In this document: one piece after another, positions 26,787 to 35,319 of the stretch | How the letters are laid out: every line of letters begins with the position of its first letter | Numbering within the stretch: position 1 is the first letter of the stretch | NCBI RefSeq assembly: GCF_001542415.1 | Contig: NZ_LNCU01000107.1 | Coordinates: forward strand, 1 to 48,989 | Reading direction: 5' to 3' | Length of the DNA: 48,989 nt | Source: Bradyrhizobium macuxiense | Lineage (GTDB): Bacteria; Pseudomonadota; Alphaproteobacteria; Rhizobiales; Xanthobacteraceae | Position numbers and translations under genes: made by a program | The notes under the pieces: generated by a model | Databases searched by the model: none | What the model saw: only the letters and a program-made list of their open reading frames with translations | Told to the model about the DNA's origin: nothing

Positions 26787-26836
26787 TGGTGCTGCCAGAC
26801 AGGATTGAACTGTCGACCTCTCCATTACCAATGGAG
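26787..26836 (-). tRNA. 3' half of tRNA-Thr(GGT): island attachment site, not a complete tRNA
   Basis: On the minus strand an anticodon stem-loop CTCCA-TTGGTAA-TGGAG (anticodon GGT, threonine) is followed by the variable loop, a T-arm GACAG-TTCAATC-CTGTC, the 3' acceptor strand and CCA. No D-arm or 5' acceptor strand precedes it. The break at the anticodon stem is where tyrosine recombinases usually cross over. With the integrase on its right and the CCA pointing left, the left side is chromosome and the right side is the island; the restored full tRNA should lie past the right edge of the window. Confidence 0.85.
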
Positions 26837-26926
26837 AACTTCATTTTTGTAAAGTGCTTGTGTTTACAATGGCTTAGATGTTCGTGCGAGTCGACCGTGT
26901 GTCAATTGTGTGCCACTTCCGCTCGG

Positions 26927-28177
26927 TCAACATGCCCCCCTCGTCTGATCCCCCCGGGGCGCCCCGCGTTCCTCGACGACCTGACGCTGATATTCTCCAT
27001 CAGGGATAAAATATCCGACGATGGAACGCGAGTCACGCCAACCGCCCTGTGCCATCGCCGCCCTCATATCCTTGCGCCCAGCCTCGGTCGCAAACTTGTG
27101 GCGCAGCCAGTGCTGAGTGATCCGCTGCATTAACGTCAGATCGTCCTCCTTGAGCCGCCGCAGCCGATCAACTTCGCGCTGGTCTCCCGCGGCGCGCATA
27201 GCCTCAATCGCGTCATCATAGCGCTGCCGGACAGTGGCGACCGCGCGCCGCTTTGCGTTGTTGAAGGCCACCTTATTCTGCGTGCCCCAGGCGCCCCCAT
27301 TGGGTTTATAGGGGAGTCCCTTGTAATGCAGGAAGAGTGGCTGATCGGAGCCCGGAGGAACTTTTCCGCGGCGAACCTGGATCTGCCTCCATTCAAGATA
27401 CGCATCCAGATCGGGTTTGATGGATGAGGGCAGTGCGCAAGCGACGTCATCGCCGTTCTTCGTGTTCCGGAACGTGAGCGTCATCGTCGCCAAATTGAGA
27501 TCGCCAAGTTTGCATCCCTGAAGGACGGATGACACCCGGGAGCCGGCGACGTACTCGATCCGAAGCTGAATCGCGAGGGTTAGGTGCGCCGATCCGATAA
27601 TGTCCTCAAGAAGTTGGATGCGGAATTGTTGGACATCTCTCCTAGCCCGCCTCATGGGATTGCGGGCTCGTTGATCGCGTGTGAATTCTGGAAGTTTGGG
27701 ATACTGCCCCGCCTTTACCTGACCATTTAGAAACGAGCATAATCCACTGATAAATCGCTCGCGCGTCCCCGGCTTGTTAGCGCGCTGTCGTTCATCCGCA
27801 AAAGCCACAATCTCTTCAGGTGGAATGTCCCACAAGATCCTGGTCGTAAAATTGGCGGTGAATTCCTGCAGGATGCGCTTATCACTTGAGCCGATGTCGC
27901 CCTTGAAGCGCTCTGATACTAAGGTGGAGACCGCTTTGTGAACCACGCCGCCGCCAAGCTTGGCGAGGACTCTTTCTACGATTTTTCGCGCCGCCCGGTC
28001 TGCTGCTTGCTTGTTCTCTTTCGTCGCGGGGACGTGGAGCGATTCTCGAATGCGTTCTGACATTGCGCCGACGCGTATCGTGCCTGTCACGTGAAACGCT
28101 GATCCTCGCGGGGCAATTCGCACACCTTCACAGTGCCAAGGTTCTACGCCTCTAGATCTACTCTTTACAGATGTCAC
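26927..28177 (-). CDS. Tyrosine recombinase/integrase
   Basis: Up to 416 residues. The N-terminal VRIAPRGSAFHVTGTIRVGAMSERIRESLHVPAT resembles the arm-binding domain of phage-type integrases. The core-binding domain spans about 100-180. Catalytic residues visible are Arg in EYVAGSRVSSVL (near 213), HxLRH in TQHWLRHKFA (near 357) and Tyr in RSIVGYFIPDG (near 388). It therefore looks intact. The GTG start keeps the arm-binding motif; a later ATG (28063) would cut through it. It lies 90 bases from the tRNA-Thr fragment and is probably the island's integrase. A small HTH-like gene lies just upstream. Confidence 0.93.
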   Translation of the reverse strand: MTSVKSRSRGVEPWHCEGVRIAPRGSAFHVTGTIRVGAMSERIRESLHVPATKENKQAADRAARKIVERVLAKLGGGVVHKAVSTLVSERFKGDIGSSDKRILQEFTANFTTRILWDIPPEEIVAFADERQRANKPGTRERFISGLCSFLNGQVKAGQYPKLPEFTRDQRARNPMRRARRDVQQFRIQLLEDIIGSAHLTLAIQLRIEYVAGSRVSSVLQGCKLGDLNLATMTLTFRNTKNGDDVACALPSSIKPDLDAYLEWRQIQVRRGKVPPGSDQPLFLHYKGLPYKPNGGAWGTQNKVAFNNAKRRAVATVRQRYDDAIEAMRAAGDQREVDRLRRLKEDDLTLMQRITQHWLRHKFATEAGRKDMRAAMAQGGWRDSRSIVGYFIPDGEYQRQVVEERGAPRGDQTRGAC

Positions 28178-28243
28178 GGACAGGTACTCGTTACGTCACG
28201 GAGGCGGGGCCAGCTTTGTCGGCGGAATTCAGACTTGTGCTTG

Positions 28244-28678
28244 TCAGCGTGGTCTCGGCGGTCGGTTCAGGACTTCTTCGAGCGCTGCTTCTGCGTCAGG
28301 ATCAGCAGGCGAAAGGTCGACTTCTCTCCTGCGAGTTCGCCAGCGGGCCAGTACGCCACCAGGTTGGCTCTCGCGGTGGATCGCGTTTTCCAATTCGCGG
28401 AAACTGCCCTCCGACCAGTATCGAGAGCGGCCGCGCCATCGGTGGAATTGAAACACCTGGCGGGAGGGCGGACGTGCTTCATCTTTCCGAAGCCACTCGT
28501 TCAACGTCGACATCGCGACGTGTAGCCGTTTGACGACAATCTTCCCGTCTAGGTTGTATTCGGCTGGGTCAATTCCCTCAGACACGATCAGCATTCCCCT
28601 TCGAGAGTCTGGAAGCTCGCTCGGAAGCCATCGGGGCTTTCCGATCAGGCGTTTCATTGGTATTAGGAAATACATCAT
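28244..28678 (-). CDS. Small DNA-binding-like protein, possible excisionase
   Basis: 144 residues. The central part VVKRLHVAMSTLNEWLRKDEARPP followed by a basic RWRGRSRYWSEGSFRELENAI looks like the winged-HTH layout of excisionase/AlpA-type proteins (turn, 'wing', then a helix for the element-specific contact). The C-terminus is acidic then proline-rich. It lies 66 bases upstream of the integrase on the same strand, the usual place of a recombination directionality factor. I do not recognise a named family, so excisionase is inference. Start is the first ATG of an ATGATG pair; a later ATG at 28657 is possible. Confidence 0.55.
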   Translation of the reverse strand: MMYFLIPMKRLIGKPRWLPSELPDSRRGMLIVSEGIDPAEYNLDGKIVVKRLHVAMSTLNEWLRKDEARPPSRQVFQFHRWRGRSRYWSEGSFRELENAIHRESQPGGVLARWRTRRREVDLSPADPDAEAALEEVLNRPPRPR

Positions 28679-28690
28679 GTCACAGTGAAT

Positions 28691-28708
28691 TACTACTGGC
28701 ATTAGTAG
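28691..28708. promoter_or_regulatory. Small inverted repeat between divergent genes
   Basis: CTACT and AGTAG flank a 6-base centre (GGCATT) in the roughly 34-base gap between the divergent HTH-like gene and the hypothetical gene on the plus strand. Position suggests an operator controlling both; the arms are short. Confidence 0.3.
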
Positions 28709-28712
28709 ATCA

Positions 28713-29651
28713 GTGGCGAGTCGGCATCCAATGGTAAATGAGACAGTAACCACGATAATCCACGAGCTCCGGCGCGCTCGCGATGACGGTCAACCGTGGC
28801 ACGTCATCGCCCGTATTGTTCGACAATGGGCGCCCGAAGCAAGCAAATGGACCGTCAGGTCAGAACTTCGGCTGGCGACGGAAAGGGAAATCGGAATCTC
28901 CGCGTTGATGTTGCGGCGGTATCTTTCGACGTTCTTACAGATCGAAGGCACGGCTAAAGCTCAAGGGGTGGACATTTCGGCGCTGTTGCCGTCCTCCTTC
29001 ACCGGCGCGGAGCTGGCGGTCAGATTAATGACCCGAAGCAAAGAAGCCGGCTTACAGGCACTGTCCGATTTGCGCGAACGACGCATTACGATTGATCAAG
29101 TGCGCGAGGAGCTTGAGAAGACCCCGGTCACCGAGACAGCTAGCGATCGTGCCAAAGCCATGTTCGACCGCACGGACAATATCGAGCACTGCGAGGTGGC
29201 GTTGGCAGCCGCGGCATCCAAGGTGTTCGGCGATGCGTTGATATGTGAACGTCGGGCAAAGCTGCGCTATTTCCGAAAGATCGGGTTCGAGATTACGACC
29301 GCCGCTGGTCACGTCGTTGGGGGAGGTGATCTCTACCTTCCGGAGGCTTCAAGTCGCTCCTCCGACCCTCTCGAAACCATCGGATTGTCTGTGCTTCTGG
29401 CGAAATACCTACCAAGCTTCTGGGTGATCTTGGTAGAGGGCCACCCGGAGCCCGTCATACGACGTGCACTCGAGGTGCTCTCAGTCCTCGATCACAGAAT
29501 TGGTGTATTGCTCATCGAAGACAGCGGAAACGTAAAGATACTCCGACGTGCTGAGATTCGCGATGAGGCTCTTCGCCAGCAGGGATACGCGCAACTTATC
29601 GAGTTCTTTGGAGGTCGGCGCTCGCAGCCGAAACATTTGCGCGCCGTCTGA
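28713..29651 (+). CDS. Unrecognised protein, paralogue of the gene at 46944-47954
   Basis: 312 residues from a GTG (an ATG follows 18 bases later). The N-terminal part has GQPWHVIARIV, then an HTH-like segment IGISALMLRRYLSTFLQ, then AKAQGVDISALL, and ELAVRLMTRSKEAGLQALSDLRERRI. All of these align closely with the protein at 46944. The C-terminal half (from KLRYFRKIGFEI) alternates strands and helices, with GGGDLYL and IGVLLIED, like a small alpha/beta domain. I know no family for it. It is divergent from the integrase side, exactly as its paralogue is from the second recombinase pair. Possible roles are recombination control or partition; both are guesses. Confidence 0.8.
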   Translation: MASRHPMVNETVTTIIHELRRARDDGQPWHVIARIVRQWAPEASKWTVRSELRLATEREIGISALMLRRYLSTFLQIEGTAKAQGVDISALLPSSFTGAELAVRLMTRSKEAGLQALSDLRERRITIDQVREELEKTPVTETASDRAKAMFDRTDNIEHCEVALAAAASKVFGDALICERRAKLRYFRKIGFEITTAAGHVVGGGDLYLPEASSRSSDPLETIGLSVLLAKYLPSFWVILVEGHPEPVIRRALEVLSVLDHRIGVLLIEDSGNVKILRRAEIRDEALRQQGYAQLIEFFGGRRSQPKHLRAV

Positions 29652-29836
29652 TGCGGTCCTACGCCCGCGCGCACCCGTCTAGTGAGCACGGTAGGGGCGT
29701 CCTTCCTGTGGATTCCAAGCGGCCGGCCTGAGGCGCTGGCACGATTGGTGTAGGTTGATCGCTGATTGTTGCCCTTGGAAGCAGGAGCTCGCAGGGCGGC
29801 ATTCTCTCGCTACAGAACGGTGCGAAGCTTTCAAAC

Positions 29837-30649
29837 GTGGTTCAGGGATTGAACGTCTATTCGGCCGATCAGTTCAAGCGTCGCCTATATCGGCCGGACC
29901 TGGTGCGGGAGAAACTGGCCGGCGATCCGAACGGGTTGGTAAAGGCAGCTGCTGCGAAGCTCGATTTGAACAACATGCTAGCGAGCGGGCAGGCTCCGAA
30001 GGTGAGGCTTGCGACGGCGCTGGCGCGCGTCGAGGACCAGGGCCGAGGTGTCGGACAGGTCGAATGGCGCGTTAATGGGGTGGTGTTTGGGGTGTCAAAG
30101 CCCGACGCGTCGGTCCATGTGCAGAGCCTGCGCAAGTCGTTGTCGCTGGCCTCTGGTGAAAACCGGATCGAAGTGGTGGCTCTAACGAGCAGGGCTATGT
30201 CGCGTCTGTGCCTGCAGGAGTGACGGTGACCTCGACGCAGCAGCCGTCGAGCGAACTGCCGAAGTTCTATGTAGTGGCCGCCGGGATAAGCGCCTATCGA
30301 GCCGCCGGGCTCCAACAGCTGACCCTTGCCAGGGGCGACGCAAATGCGGTCGGAGCGGCGCTGCAGAAGAGTGGCGGACGCTTATACAAGAGCGTGGAAG
30401 TGACGACCCTACTGGATGAGCAGGTGACTGCAGCAAGGCTCGAAGAGGTCTTTGCCCAGTTGTCGCAGAAGGTGACGCCGGACGACGTGTTCGTGCTGAT
30501 CATGTCGGGGCAAGGCATCACTGTGGATGGCCCGGTGCTACGCCTACGGCAAGGCGGAGATTGCCGCCAAAGCGATCCGCCAGCAGCTGTTGCGGGACTG
30601 GCTCGGCCGGATACCGGCGCTCGGGGGCGCGCTTTTAGTGGACGCCTGA
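29837..30649 (+). pseudogene. Broken caspase-like (peptidase C14) gene
   Basis: Three reading frames in sequence give pieces of one protein. Frame A has YSADQFKRRLYRPDLVREKLAG and GENRIEVVA; a frameshift near 30183 leads to NEQGYVASVPAGV and then PKFYVVAAGISAY...LARGDANAVGAAL, the start of a caspase fold. The catalytic His region reads FVLIMSGQG instead of the family GHG. A second shift near 30535 gives YGKAEIAAKAIRQQLLRDWLGRIPALGGALLVDA and then stop, exactly before the catalytic Cys segment (DTCESG in relatives). The expected N-terminal WD40 or similar part is absent. Not functional. Confidence 0.75.
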
Positions 30650-30744
30650 TGCTCGCTGCGCACCCGCGATCCTGCAGCGGCTCGTATAAATGATAATCGC
30701 ATCCTTGAATGACTGATGCTGAGATTGCTTACGGCTCAAAAAAA

Positions 30745-30769
30745 GCGGGGCACCACTGGCATGCCCCGC
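30745..30769 (-). terminator. Intrinsic terminator
   Basis: An 8-bp stem GCGGGGCA / TGCCCCGC followed on the minus strand by seven T. It lies 20 bases after the stop of the short minus-strand frame at 30789, which supports that frame being a true gene end. Confidence 0.85.
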
Positions 30770-30788
30770 ACTCTTCAGCATTGACGGC

Positions 30789-31019
30789 CTAGAAGCGCCA
30801 ATTCCCCGGATTGAGGGCGCGAGCAACGTCGCCAATACCGCGCTGGATTGCACCATCCCGGCCGCCGACCACCGGCTCAAGTGTCGTGCGTGCAACCGAG
30901 TTGTCGCCGCCCAGGATCCCGCGTTCGGCGATCGACTGCATGCTGATGCCGGTCACGGCATGAAACACCTGCGTGACGACGTTCTCCTCGTTCTTCGACG
31001 CTTGGAAATTGCCCACCAC
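30789..31019 (-). pseudogene. 3' end of an unrecognised gene
   Basis: About 76 residues, VGNFQASKNEENVVTQVFHA...ISMQSIAERGILGGDNSVAR...GIGDVARALNPGNWRF, read like real protein (balanced composition, no repeats) and are followed by a strong terminator. The frame upstream runs into an unrelated trehalase fragment on the other strand, so the gene has lost its 5' part. No family recognised. A short GTG-started peptide cannot be excluded. Confidence 0.45.
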
Positions 31020-31045
31020 CCAGCCAAGGGGGCGACGCGGGTAGA

Positions 31046-31140
31046 GGCGGGGGTGCCGAATACCCGCTGCAGGTTGGCTTCGGCTGGACCAACGGGGTGC
31101 TCGCCAGGCTGATGGCTGAGAGTTCGCACAACAGAGCTCT
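31046..31140 (+). pseudogene. C-terminal remnant of a trehalase gene
   Basis: The frame gives GGGAEYPLQVGFGWTNGVLARLMAE. The (G)GGGEYPLQ-GFGWTNGV segment is the second diagnostic signature of GH37 alpha,alpha-trehalase, near its C-terminus. About 30 residues remain; nothing upstream in any frame continues the enzyme. It is sandwiched between two minus-strand genes, marking a recombination scar. Confidence 0.7.
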
Positions 31141-31287
31141 AACGCGCTCCAGGTGCATCCGTTGGCGCGCTGACCGGCTTTGCTCGTGCGTGCGCCTCAG
31201 CGGGGATTGGGTTCGGGGGAGATTGGCGAAAAAGGAGAGCCAAACGGTGAATAGGAAATAGACCGTTTCGTTCGTAGTCGGTAGTCT

Positions 31288-32619
31288 CTAGATGGCACGA
31301 AGAGAAGGTTCTGTTGGTAACGTCATGCGTACCCGCAGCCCAGCGGGCTCGCCGGAGCGCAGTTCGATGGCGCCGCCGTGCCGCTTGATGATGTCCTGGG
31401 CTATCGATAGCCCGAGACCAAAGCCGGTGCTGTTCTCGCTGCGAGCCTTGTCGACTTTGAAAAAAGGTTGAAACACTTCGTCGTGCAGGGCGGCAGGAAT
31501 GCCTGGGCCGTCGTCGGTGACCTCGATCTCGGCGGCATGGTCGGTACCGCCAAGCGCCACGCTCACCGTGCTGCCATGCTTGACTGCATTTTCGACGACA
31601 TTGGTGATGGCACGCGACAAGGCGCGGGGATTGCACGCACAGGAGAACCGATCTGGGCCGACATAGGACACCGCGTGCCCCACATCCGCGAAGTCCGAGC
31701 ATATGGTCTGCAGAAGACTCGCCAGGTCAACCTGTGACATCGGCTCCGGTCGCGCGTCATCGCGCAAATACTCCAGAGTGTCGTTGAGCATTCGAGTGAC
31801 TTTGGTGAGGTCGCGCAGGATCGGGTCGCGAAGGCTATCCTGCCTAATTTGCTCCGCGCGCAGCCGCATCCGCGTGAGCGGCGTCCGCAAATCATGGCTG
31901 ATCGCTGCGAGCATGCGAGTGCGGTCGTCCAACAGCTGGCGGATGCGGGCGCGCATTTCATTGAGTGATTCGCTTACCTGAATGATCTCACGAGGGCCGC
32001 GTCGGCGCAGCGCGGCATAAGCCTGCGGCGAGTGGCCAAATGTGGTGGCCGCATGCGCGACCGCGGCCAGCGGTGCGACCACCCAGCGCACGGCATAGAT
32101 CGACAGGAACAGCGTGGAGAACACGGCGGTGATCAACAGCAGGGCGGTGGGAGGGACGAACATCGGCCACGCCTCGATGGTGAGATTGAACATCAGGCCA
32201 TGGCTCTCATCGAGCCTGGTGATGATTTGCGACGGTGGACCCGTGGGATTTCTCAACCCGTTCAAAATCTCGATGTCGGGATACATCTCCAGCGGATGCA
32301 TTATCAGGCGCGAGGAAAACGCGTCGGCCGTGCTCGGGACGAGGTCGGCCAAGGCGACGGGCCTGACTTCGAGGCCGCTACGCCGGATTGCGACCGACAG
32401 CGCGTCAACCTCCGTCGCGCTTGTCGCCGTGCGCACCAGTCGCGTGATCTCCCTGACGCGTGCGGCCGCAAATAGCGGACTGTCATCACGCGCGGGCACA
32501 TCGAAGAGGAACCAGAGGATTGCCACCAGCAGCGTGACCCCGAGCAGCACCGAAGCGGTGACAAGGCCCGTAATTTGCATGGTGATACTCTGCGGTATCA
32601 GCCATCGAACATACGTCAT
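31288..32619 (-). CDS. Sensor histidine kinase (EnvZ-like), partner regulator truncated
   Basis: 443 residues. Membrane helix 1 (ITGLVTASVLLGVTLLVAILWFLF, about 13-36), a periplasmic sensor, helix 2 (TALLLITAVFSTLFLSIYAV, about 155-175), HAMP, then HisKA with the phospho-acceptor in AAISHDLRTPLTRMRLRAEQ near 243. ATP-binding motifs are AITNVVENAVKHG, VTDDGPGIP and GFGLGLSIAQDIIKRHGG. The ATG overlaps the stop of a response-regulator tail (ATGA), which is the typical coupling, but only that tail remains. The kinase is intact, so it is now an orphan and may signal to another regulator. Confidence 0.9.
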   Translation of the reverse strand: MTYVRWLIPQSITMQITGLVTASVLLGVTLLVAILWFLFDVPARDDSPLFAAARVREITRLVRTATSATEVDALSVAIRRSGLEVRPVALADLVPSTADAFSSRLIMHPLEMYPDIEILNGLRNPTGPPSQIITRLDESHGLMFNLTIEAWPMFVPPTALLLITAVFSTLFLSIYAVRWVVAPLAAVAHAATTFGHSPQAYAALRRRGPREIIQVSESLNEMRARIRQLLDDRTRMLAAISHDLRTPLTRMRLRAEQIRQDSLRDPILRDLTKVTRMLNDTLEYLRDDARPEPMSQVDLASLLQTICSDFADVGHAVSYVGPDRFSCACNPRALSRAITNVVENAVKHGSTVSVALGGTDHAAEIEVTDDGPGIPAALHDEVFQPFFKVDKARSENSTGFGLGLSIAQDIIKRHGGAIELRSGEPAGLRVRMTLPTEPSLRAI

Positions 32620-32690
32620 CCGGCCTGCTCCGTCGCGGTGATGAAGACATGCCCGAGCAGTCGTGCCGTCCTGATCATGGGGCAATCCTT
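32616..32690 (-). pseudogene. Tail of an OmpR-type response regulator
   Basis: The last residues read MIRTARLLGHVFITATEQAG, matching the wing end of OmpR-family regulators (usually IRTVRGVGYVF). The stop overlaps the kinase ATG. Upstream sequence shows no receiver or winged-helix domain, so the gene is cut off about 25 codons from its end. Confidence 0.5.
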
Positions 32691-32854
32691 GAAAACGAGG
32701 TTCGGACCAATTCCGAGCCGTTGTGCATCATCAGTCCATTGGTGGGGCTTATGGCAATTGCCGGTCCCACGGTGATCCGGCAGACTAGGACTTCGCTGAC
32801 GCCGACCATGGGACAAGGGATCCTCCCGGCGAGCTCGCGTGCGGGCGCCTGTGG

Positions 32855-33499
32855 CTACGACGATGGAATCGGCCGGTAGGCCCTGAGGAACAACGCAAGG
32901 CCCGCTTCGATCTCCCGGTCGATGGTCTCTTCCGTAAGATTGTCCAATCCAAGCATGGTGCGCAGCGGTACCTCGCCGCGCACCAGGTTGAGGAATTGGG
33001 TAGCGGCCGTGCTTGAGTCCTCAAACACGATGAGGCCTCGCGCCTTGGCCTCATCGAGAAAACAGGCAAGCCGCTGTATCGTCGCCAGCGGGCCGCTTTC
33101 GTAAAACAGCCGTCCGAGCTCGGGGAAGCGGCCGCTCTCGTTGGCGATCAGCTGCACAAATGCGACATCCTTTCGCTTGATGAAGAGGTCGACATATTGT
33201 CGCGCGAAGCGTCGCAGCGCCGGAATGAGGCCTTCCGATAAATCGGGTTGCACCAAGTGACGTTGCATCCGCTCGCACTCGGCCATGATCAGCGAGGCGA
33301 ACAACTCTTCCTTGCTGTGGAAGTAGGCATAGACGGTCGCCTTCGATACGCCTGCGCCCTTGGCGATCGCGTCGGTGCTGGTGGCTGAAAATCCCTGCAC
33401 AAGGAAGAGCCGGCGCGCAGTCTGGAAGACTGCGTCCCATTTCCGCCCCGTGGGTGCCTCAGGCCGCCGGACGGCCGGCGAATCGAGCGTCTCGATCAT
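32855..33499 (-). CDS. TetR-family repressor of the efflux operon
   Basis: 214 residues. The HTH spans about residues 20-65 (AVFQTARRLFLVQGFSATSTDAIAKGAGVSKATVYAYFHSKEELFASL), a classic TetR head. The C-terminal part is a helical ligand domain of the AcrR/AefR type. ATG chosen because GGAGGGAGAA lies just before it. It is divergent from the RND operon with 220 bases between, where two identical 15-base near-palindromes lie, so it very likely represses the pump and itself. Confidence 0.92.
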   Translation of the reverse strand: MIETLDSPAVRRPEAPTGRKWDAVFQTARRLFLVQGFSATSTDAIAKGAGVSKATVYAYFHSKEELFASLIMAECERMQRHLVQPDLSEGLIPALRRFARQYVDLFIKRKDVAFVQLIANESGRFPELGRLFYESGPLATIQRLACFLDEAKARGLIVFEDSSTAATQFLNLVRGEVPLRTMLGLDNLTEETIDREIEAGLALFLRAYRPIPSS

Positions 33500-33640
33500 T
33501 GCAATTCTCCCTCCTCGGCGAAGTGCTGCGCTTCGCTTAACGCAACGATGATGCGCGCCTCCTTCAAACACGGACGCGTTGGCTGGGCCAAGGCCTTCCA
33601 GAGTCCCGGAAAAAGGCCCTCAGAACATTCTCTGTAACAA

Positions 33641-33703
33641 ACTAAACGGTTCAGTACTACTTGACTTGCCTCACCAAGGCTGGCAAGTACTAAACGGTTC
33701 AGT
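33641..33703. promoter_or_regulatory. Twin TetR operators upstream of the efflux operon
   Basis: ACTAAACGGTTCAGT occurs exactly at 33641-33655 and 33689-33703. Each is an imperfect palindrome (ACTRAAC/CGTTYAGT). A TTGACT possible -35 lies between them at 33661. The second copy ends 16 bases before the first efflux gene, so a bound repressor would block transcription. Confidence 0.75.
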
Positions 33704-33719
33704 TCCGTTGTGAGCGTCA

Positions 33720-35294
33720 ATGCCGACCGAAATCGCTCTGACTAAACGCATCAATGGTGTCAAACTACCATTAGTCGCCCAGATTCTCCTCGCCCTCGGA
33801 GGGTGCGCGGTTGGTCCGGATTTTCAGCCGTCCGCAGGTCCTCAGGTCAGCGGTTATACAGCGAGCGCGCTGAAGCGAACGGATGCCGCCGATGGTTCTG
33901 CCGGCACGGCGCAGCGGTTCGTGAATGGCGCGGACGTCTCGGCCGCCTGGTGGAAAGTGTTTCGGTCGCGGCAAATCGAAGCCTTCATTAGGGAAGCCGT
34001 CGATAACCATCCGGACCTGGTCGCGGCGCAGGCGGCGCTGCGCCAGGCCCGCGAGGTTGCGGCAGCGGACACCAGTGCGCTGCTGCCGTCGATCACGGGA
34101 GATGCGAGCGTGACGCGCGAACAGGTGCCGGCGGCGCAGTCCGGCCTCACCGGACCTGCATCTCTGTATACGCTCTACAACACCTCGGTCCCGGTGTCGT
34201 TCACGCCGGATATCTTCGGCGGCAAGCGGCGCGGGATCGAGGCCGATCTCGCCAGCGCTGACTATCAGCGTTTCCAGCTCGAGGCGACCTACCTCACATT
34301 AACCGCGAACGTTGTCTCTGCCGCGATCAGCGATGCGTCCTACGCTGCGCAGATCCGCGTCACCGAGGAACAGATCGACGGTCAGCGCCAGCTGGTCTCG
34401 CTGCTCGAACAGCAGTTCGCGCTCGGCGCCGTCTCCAACAGCGATGTACTGACGCAGAAGGCCCAGCTTGCGCAGACGCTTGCGACCCTGCCGCCGCTGC
34501 AGAAGTCGCGTGCGCAGAACCGCAATCAGCTGATGGCCTATCTCGGCCGGCTGCCGAGCCAGGATCGGGGCGAGGCGGTGCAACTGGAGAACTTGCGTCT
34601 GCCGCGCGACCTGCCGGTCAGCGTGCCGTCGCTGCTGGTGCGCCAGCGGCCAGACATCCGTGCCGCCGAAAGCCAGGTACACCAGGCCAGTGCCAATGTC
34701 GGCGTCGCCACCGCGAACATGCTGCCGAACGTGACGCTGTCGGCCTCCGGCGGCAGCTCGGCGCTGAAGCTGTCGGAGTTCTACGGCCCGCAAGCCGCAG
34801 CCTGGAGCGTGGCGGCGAGCGTCACGGGGCCGATCTTCGATGCCGGCTCGCTGTTCCACACCAAAGAATCGAAGGTCGCGGCGCTGGAGCAGAGCAGCGC
34901 CCAGTATCGCTCGACCGCAATTACCGCATTCCGGAATGTCGCCGACTCGCTGCGTGCGATCCAGTCCGACGCCGCGCTGCTAAAGGCGCAGGTCGAGGCG
35001 GAAAAAACCGCCGCCGAGAGCCTGCAGATGTCGCAGGCCCAGTTCAAGGCCGGCTCGACGACGTTCATCACCGTTATCAACGCCGAGCAGACGCTGCTGA
35101 CGGCGCGCATCAACCGCGTGAAGGCGCAGGCCTCGCGCTACGCCGACACGGTCGCGCTCTACCAGTCGCTTGGTGGCGGCTGGTGGAATCGCGTTGACGA
35201 AGCGCCGGCGGCGGCAGTGAAGCCCGCGGGCATCGCCGCGATATTCGTTCCGGCAGGAGCCTTGCCGGAACAGCCGGCCATGCCGGCCAACTGA
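33720..35294 (+). CDS. RND efflux outer-membrane lipoprotein (NodT/OprM family)
   Basis: 524 residues. The lipobox LALGGC puts the lipidated cysteine at residue 29, followed by AVGPDFQPS, the family's opening. Two homologous outer-membrane-factor halves follow (AAWWKVFRSRQIEAFIREAVDNHPDLVAAQAALRQAREVAAAD and RQRPDIRAAESQVHQASANVGVATANMLPNVTLSASGG). It forms the trimeric exit duct of the tripartite pump. First gene of the operon; OMF-first order is less common than MFP-RND-OMF. The Pro/Ala-rich tail is non-conserved. Confidence 0.93.
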   Translation: MPTEIALTKRINGVKLPLVAQILLALGGCAVGPDFQPSAGPQVSGYTASALKRTDAADGSAGTAQRFVNGADVSAAWWKVFRSRQIEAFIREAVDNHPDLVAAQAALRQAREVAAADTSALLPSITGDASVTREQVPAAQSGLTGPASLYTLYNTSVPVSFTPDIFGGKRRGIEADLASADYQRFQLEATYLTLTANVVSAAISDASYAAQIRVTEEQIDGQRQLVSLLEQQFALGAVSNSDVLTQKAQLAQTLATLPPLQKSRAQNRNQLMAYLGRLPSQDRGEAVQLENLRLPRDLPVSVPSLLVRQRPDIRAAESQVHQASANVGVATANMLPNVTLSASGGSSALKLSEFYGPQAAAWSVAASVTGPIFDAGSLFHTKESKVAALEQSSAQYRSTAITAFRNVADSLRAIQSDAALLKAQVEAEKTAAESLQMSQAQFKAGSTTFITVINAEQTLLTARINRVKAQASRYADTVALYQSLGGGWWNRVDEAPAAAVKPAGIAAIFVPAGALPEQPAMPAN

Positions 35295-35319
35295 GACAAG
35301 AGGCGCGGAGCTAGAGGCT

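Noticed and set aside
26787..26836. Complete tRNA gene
   Set aside because: The D-arm and 5' acceptor strand are missing, so it is a 3' fragment.
28713..29651. PD-(D/E)xK nuclease domain in the shared family
   Set aside because: E and GxDL positions are conserved, but no matching ExK follows in either paralogue, so the claim is too weak.
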